A DNA stretch of 64,000 bases, from NCBI RefSeq assembly GCF_008831285.2, contig NC_045145.1, forward strand, positions 24,304,802 to 24,368,801, in the 5' to 3' direction. Numbering within the stretch: the first letter of the stretch is position 1; the number at the start of each line of letters is the position of its first letter. Below the pieces are notes generated by a model that saw nothing but the letters and a program-made list of their open reading frames with translations, searched no databases and was not told where the DNA came from. Positions 58,739 to 64,000 of the stretch are shown here, piece by piece. A program made the position numbers and the translations under genes. Origin of the DNA: Nymphaea colorata (lineage: Eukaryota; Streptophyta; Magnoliopsida; Nymphaeales; Nymphaeaceae).

Positions 58739-58830
58739 TGTTTGTGTGTTGCACTTTGATTTTTCCGTTGCATATATAAGAATGTAGGAAGACCACTAAT
58801 GTTTTTTTTCTTGAAATTTCAGGTCATTAG
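56880..58830 (+). CDS. G-family small membrane protein, copy 3 (two exons)
   Basis: Model: exon 1 56880-57498, intron of 1324 bp, exon 2 58823-58830; 208 residues. The frame is open upstream to 56811, but 56880 fits the conserved TGTAAAATG start. N-terminus MFEIASLLKGLWHQ. Residues of about 18-75 are a tandem duplication: an 87 bp unit (29 residues, recognisable by PTTPQRQEIV and SATPQQQEIV) starts at 56931 and again at 57018. Copies 1 and 2 have it once. The Ser-rich segment, KFVVKTCMSIQ, QICFVEKLPADW and two hydrophobic segments (LPLILVLCLLTLSFFL; VLMQLSLMIAVGTCVAHLIIL) follow. The donor is CCAG then GTATAT, the acceptor ATTTCAG. Intact frame, likely the best-preserved copy. Function unknown; membrane location is inferred. 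Confidence 0.62.
57856..58430. repeat. Single-arm relative of the foldback, with TA arrays, in G copy 3 intron
   Basis: 57880-58300 matches one arm of 36449-37706 (ATCTAATTGAGACTTTG, GGTGATGACA, AAGGTGGCCATGATTG, CCAACATGATGAATGG). This is the non-inverted form. TA arrays lie at 57859-57880 and 58410-58430. Confidence 0.8.
58621..58766. repeat. (TA)n array bounded by 30 bp inverted repeats
   Basis: 58621-58650 (ending GCAACACACAAACAGT) and 58737-58766 (ACTGTTTGTGTGTTGC and on) are inverted copies with one mismatch in 30. Between them is about 85 bp of pure TA. The whole can fold into one hairpin. It lies just before exon 2 of G copy 3. In the copy 2 intron only the right-hand repeat (about 39185-39212) is present. 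Confidence 0.85.
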
Positions 58831-61800
58831 TGGGCAATTGAGAATTTTGTGCTTTGCCAGGGGAGGCGATAAGGAAATAATGCATAGCTTTCCTTTTCCC
58901 GTGATCGTCCATATTTTTTTGTTTGCGTTCGTGCGTTTATCTCAATCGTTTTCTGTGCATTTGTGGAAGCATTTCCTGTTGGTGCAGAACAGATGAATCA
59001 TGAATGAATAATATTGCAAACAGATGTACGCAGTGTTGACAATAATTATAATTAATATTAGCATCATCTACGCTGTTGCAAGATTTGTAGATTCTGTCGA
59101 GTTATTGAGTTGAAAGCCATGGAAATTGATCATTCATAGTGATTTTTTTGGTCTTTACTGAAAGTCTGACTATATAATATCCAACTCTGCCGACCGCATT
59201 TTTAATTAGCCATTTGATTATGAACTGGAACTGCCTCCAGAATGTATGTGCAAGATGGAAAAAAGCGAGCATTTTTGTTTAAATATGATCTCCTTATATA
59301 TGTGATGGGAGGTAATGCTTGCTATATTTACTCCGCCCCAACTCCAGGAATTCTGGTCCTTTTGCAGGAAGAAGCTCAAGGTGCATATTATTGCCTCAAT
59401 AATTTAACAGATAACTTTGCATTTATATGATTATGCTTGTAAAACACTTAATCCTTAGTTACGGAGTTGTAAAAAAACGAAGGCCAACTTACGAAAGAAG
59501 ATCAAAGAGTCTGGAATATTTTCTGTCGTTTGACATACTTTAAGATGGCATTAATATAATTCTCCATTCGTTTTGTATCTCCCAAGACAAGTTTACGGAC
59601 GTTGGTGAAGTGATCTTCCTCGTGGGACATTTACAGAACTGCGTACATAGTGATTCACATTCATGAATTTCAAAAGAATAACATACTCACCATGCCCTTA
59701 TGCAAAATCGTTTAACATTGAAGTCATATCAGTTAACATTTTGGGGATAAGGCTTGGACGAAATTAAGTATAAATGCGATGTCAAACTTCACCTTATACA
59801 TACTCATATTTTCCAAGTCTACAACTTTAGTTTAAGGGTTCCTGTTATACCTAAATCTATTGTAACTAATTAAGTTACTAAATTAAAAGGAAATTTTGAT
59901 CCGAAGAACACCTAGTGATCATTTGCCATTCATCAAAAAAGTCTTCTGTTAACGAAGCACGACCTTATTAATTACCCGAGCTGATGAGATAAGGTGAATA
60001 AGATACCTTATCTATGTGAACAATAGTTTTTTTAATGTCAATGTTAAGGAGAAACGTCTTTTGAAGGTTACGCAGGAAAGTCTTCAGTATATTAAATTTA
60101 AAACTGGATAATTCTCATGTTCTTAAATAAGTTACTAACTTGGCAAAAATAAAGTTATAGCCAATGCTTTTAACAAAGTACAAAAGTCTTAGTTGCCAAA
60201 GTTAATTAGGCGACTTTTTTTATTGCTGACAGATCTCTGTGTGCGTCGTATTTGAAAAATCATGGATGCATGTGGATCAGTAGCTGACAGAAAAGAATAA
60301 TCGTAAAGTTGGTTAAGTACCCCTCTAAACGTTCCATGACAAAATCAGATCACTCATTGCAAATTTATATCCATGGTAGCATAAAAATGCAATTACCTCT
60401 CATGCAAATCGAATGAAAGAAAAAATAATTTTTACAGTGATAACTATATATATATATGTGTATGTGTGTGTGAATTATCTACTAATACAAATTGTTGGGA
60501 CGATGCATAAGGACTATAGAGGAGAGTCAGAGACTCGCTCCCACACGTTGAAGGCTGATTACTTGGGCGTATATTTGTAAAGTGTTTTTTTAAATAATGT
60601 TGACTTTATATTCCAAGTTGTGGAGGAAAGAACTAATATACATACCTGAAAATTTTCAAATGAATTCGATCTTCTACAACCTGGACGGTAAGTTCTTATA
60701 GATTTTGGGCGCACATAGATTTTGACTTTATAAATTTTGGGAGATTCAATTTCTTCTGAGAGATCAAGTCAAACCCCGTCCACTGATTCAAACACGCCCT
60801 ATATGTGGCTTTCTCTTTTAAAAATTTGGATTTGGATATAGATCCATTCAAACCCTAAATCAAAATCAAAACCAAAACTACTCCAGGATTCAGATTTGAC
60901 ACTGAAACTCCCGCACAAGGAGATATTTTGTCCTGCAGTTCTAACATTGACAAAAATATAGACCGTACTTTGATACTGAGGGAAAAATATGTCATGTTTT
61001 TTAAGATAATCTGATACAAGAACTGTATTATACCAGCTAAAGTACTGTTACGCGCATTTTGAGACTAGTTTTCTCACTTATCTTTTCTAAGTTTTCTTTC
61101 TCATTATTTCACCTACATTATCTCTGTTGCCTTCATTTAGTCTTCTTTTCTATCTTCAGGACATTCTCCCCATAAAGTCGTGTATACTCTTATCTATCTC
61201 AAAATGGATTACAAGCAAAAGGTTTAAAGAATATATTAAATACAAATCTAATTATAGACACATGTATTGGGATTTATTAAAGATATTCAGATATGATGAC
61301 TATCTGATTTGGACTTGGCATGCAGATGTATAACCAAACTAAATCCGAGTCTGACTGACATCCAACTAACTAAGATATGAAAAGGGTTGCTACCTGATTA
61401 CGTATGCATATTGGGTCTTATTATGTTAGATCCAAATTTGACGGCTAAAAGTAGGGTCCAAAACAGATTACATGAAATCTGATGAGATCGAATTCAATTA
61501 AGGCTAGATCCGATAGGGCTGATCCTTGGGCTCTCACTCATTAGAACAGTTCTCAAGGGAACCCCTTTCTTACCCTAGACCTCAAATCGACGAGATTGAT
61601 TTGTCAAGGGCAGGGGTGAAGGTAGGAATTTTTTGTTGCATGGGCCAAAATATAGTTTTAAAATTTTAAATAAGGACTGAAATAAAAAAAATTCAAATTT
61701 TATTTATATTAAAATTTCAAAGTCCCCCCCCCCCCCCCCCTTTGCCCCTTCAGGTGAGAGGGAGAGAATACAATGGTCTTACAATACATCATTCAACTTA

Positions 61801-62130
61801 TGTGGTGCACAATGCCACCGTTTGTAGCATAAAAGAGTAGAGTAGTAGCACACATGAAAATTGAATTGAATTGAAACCCCCTTTGACCGCACAGCACCCA
61901 ATCCAACCTGCTATGTTACCTCCCTTGTGACTTGAAAAAGCATAGGTTGCAAGTTAGCTTCCAAACAAAGGATCTATCTTGCAGTAAAAAATCACGGTAA
62001 TTGAGAGCATAAAATCTTAATTACATCCCACCATCTCATGAACTTTGCAGACCCAGAAGCCGCAGGTGCATGCTCTTCAAGAGATGAGAGTTCTGGATTT
62101 CTTACTAATAACCCTACCCACAACATTTCT
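58740..62130 (+). repeat. Block E, copy in unit 3 (uninverted reference)
   Basis: Longest uninterrupted version of block E. 58740-58995 matches 190-455 and 39190-39345; 58905-60282 is inverted in unit 2; 60282-62130 matches 41270-43130; 60900-61610 matches 470-1120. The short plus and minus frames inside are not conserved between copies. A C18 tract lies at 61723-61740. Confidence 0.85.
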
Positions 62131-63025
62131 GCAATAAATAGAGGGAGAGAGAGAGAAAGGAGGTGAAATCCTCTCACCATCTCACCCTCTGTCCAGTCAA
62201 AGCCGTCTGATTCAATACATCGGATGGGTGTCTGATAAAACACACCCATCTGCTTATCCGGAGGATTTCTTCATCCAAACCTACATATATTGACTGCTTA
62301 GTTCCTAATGGAGGGCCACACTACGCCAAGAAATGACGGAGAGCAATGCCAAACGCCTTACCGATCAGTATATATTGCAAGCTTGACCTGCCATTACATA
62401 TATATAACAAGATATTTATAGAAATTCACATTTTTCCATCTTGCAGGTGCATAGAATACTGTTGCAGTTCCAGTTCATAAACAGATGAGCGGACAATGCA
62501 TTCTGCGCAGTTAGACACATATTCATACCGTCACAAAACCAAAGCAACAACACTAACTGTGGTTCTGTGAATAATCAGTTTCCATTCCTTTGAATTCAAA
62601 AACTGGGTACATTCTTCCGGAAACTAGAAACTTGCAACAGTAGAAGGAAATCATGATACACGTTGCAGTTTTATTGTTACGCAGAATAACCATTGAATCA
62701 TCTGGCTAAAGCAAAAGTGCGCATATAGAACTGCTACATAATGCAATATTATTCGTGCAAGATTAACTCCAAACAAAAGTTCTCAGGTGAACAAACGAGG
62801 GTCATAGTGTGAAAATTAAAAAGTTTAATTCATGCTCCACAATCAGCCCCATTTAGGACTCATCAAAGTTGACCAAATCCTTTCCTATCCAAAATTTAGG
62901 ATTTCAATTTTGTTCATTATACCATTTACATTCAAGAAACACATACAAAGCTGTATTTTCATATTTTGTTCAATAGTTTTTCTTTAGAAATTATAAATTT
63001 TGAATCATGAATTTTTATTTTATGT

Positions 63026-63066
<41 letters not shown>

Positions 63067-64000
63067 ATGTATGTATGTATACATACACACAACCGTACTC
63101 TTGTACCTAAATTTTTTAAACATAGTCCGAACCAAAACCCATACCAGCACTAGTACTGGCACCCATATCCGTACCTATGCAACAGCCCAAAACCTAACCT
63201 AGCTTCAGCCAGTTCAAACCCTCCAAGCCTAATCTGAGTCCAACTTGGACAAAACCCACATTCCAAAACTCCAGATCTCCAATCTGGATCTCAGTATCAT
63301 GTTCCAGATCTACAACTTGTATCTCTTCATATCCAAATCTTCATTTTAGAGCTATGAATTCAGAACTCTGATCCAGAATCCTAGAACTTTCACTGGATCG
63401 ATATCACACTTTGAATCCCAGATCTCGACTTAGATCCAACGTCCTGATATATTGAACTAGATACCTTGAGTTTGGCACCATTTTCCTGCACATTCTATGC
63501 GCATCTCATTCGACTAACTTTTCTAGGTCACATATTTGCATTAATTTCTCTCCAGTTTCATCAGTGGAACTCGATCTTTTCTTCAGAACTCCTTCTGATA
63601 CATATCTAGATCAATTCCCAAACATTAAAAATTGTTTTCATGGAAAGTTTTGCATGAAATATTTTCCTAAGTTTACGTATTTAAGGAAGGTCTAAGGGGG
63701 ACCTAGGTTTTGACGCTTAAAAGTTTAGTCATGCATCTAATTTGGAAGAGACATTCTTTTATCTGAGCAGATATAAAAAGGGATCATTCCCTCCCGGAAC
63801 CTAGACTCCGAGGGCTGCTAAATAGCATAGTAGAAATTTGTTGAAATTTTCAAGTGAGTTCTTAACAATTAACAATTGGGCCATGAAAAAATAAAATTTT
63901 ATTTTGATTCCAAGATTCTCCTTTGAGCGTTGGCTCAAGATGTACTAGCGATATGCCAGGCAGTTTGACTTAAGCTCTAGCGAGTCAGGTTCGTATCCAG
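62131..64000. other. End of window: duplicated and unclassified DNA
   Basis: 62340-62560 resembles 40760-40960, so part of block E recurs. A TA array with TATG units lies at 63028-63090. 63085-63180 is the right end only of a GTAC/GTGC-type element (CGTACCTAAATTTTTT-like core, then CACC and GTACC words and a CTATGCAAC tip). 63190-63600 is pyrimidine-rich and repetitive. I see no gene to 64000. Confidence 0.45.

Overview
This window looks like nuclear DNA of a flowering plant. It is AT-rich and full of transposon debris. It holds host exons with plant-type splice sites, a Ty1/copia element primed by initiator Met-tRNA, L1-type LINE pieces, many small TIR elements and a stretch of plastid DNA that starts inside psbD. 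I cannot name the species. No complete, clearly identifiable single-copy host gene is present; recognisable host genes (SEN2, PP2C, EMC1) occur only as fragments.

Layout. The window is built from diverged, mostly direct copies of one large duplicated unit. I call its blocks A, B, C, D, G (a gene with its upstream region) and E. Unit 2 runs about 18.16-43.1 kb: A, B, C, LINE tail, G, E. Unit 3 runs about 45.24-62.1 kb: A, B, D, C, B, D, G, E. The E tail of an earlier unit occupies 1-1120. A scrambled unit, with C, a LINE and the G upstream region, covers about 8.8-18.1 kb. Comparing the copies exposes later insertions, deletions and one inversion, and supplies empty sites for several mobile elements.

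The best candidate for something undescribed is the G gene, a small two-exon membrane-protein gene family. Copies lie at 3712-4653 (minus), 35131-39277 (plus) and 56880-58830 (plus), and a terminal exon of a fourth sits at 289-296. All three full copies stay open despite heavy decay of their surroundings, differ only by in-frame indels in exon 1, and share a splice junction that adds one His codon and then a stop. Their introns differ about tenfold in size. The intron of copy 2 holds a 1.26 kb foldback and a psbD-derived plastid insertion.

The second theme is gene capture. Two DNA transposons with related PIF/Harbinger-like ends (GGGCCCGTTTGAT) and 3 bp target duplications carry host gene pieces. 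The element at 15336-17832 carries a tRNA-splicing endonuclease SEN2 copy. The element at 20692-28513 carries a clade-E PP2C phosphatase fragment and was later hit by a degenerate 5.5 kb copia element with an intact 5 bp target duplication. Both captured frames are broken by 7 bp tandem duplications. A third host piece, one intact EMC1 exon, sits at the breakpoint of a 1.4 kb inversion in block E of unit 2.

The rest is decayed repeats: L1-type ORF2 remnants, a family of elements with GTAC/GTGC hexamer-repeat ends, small MITEs, long TA microsatellites and stretches where nothing could be recognised.
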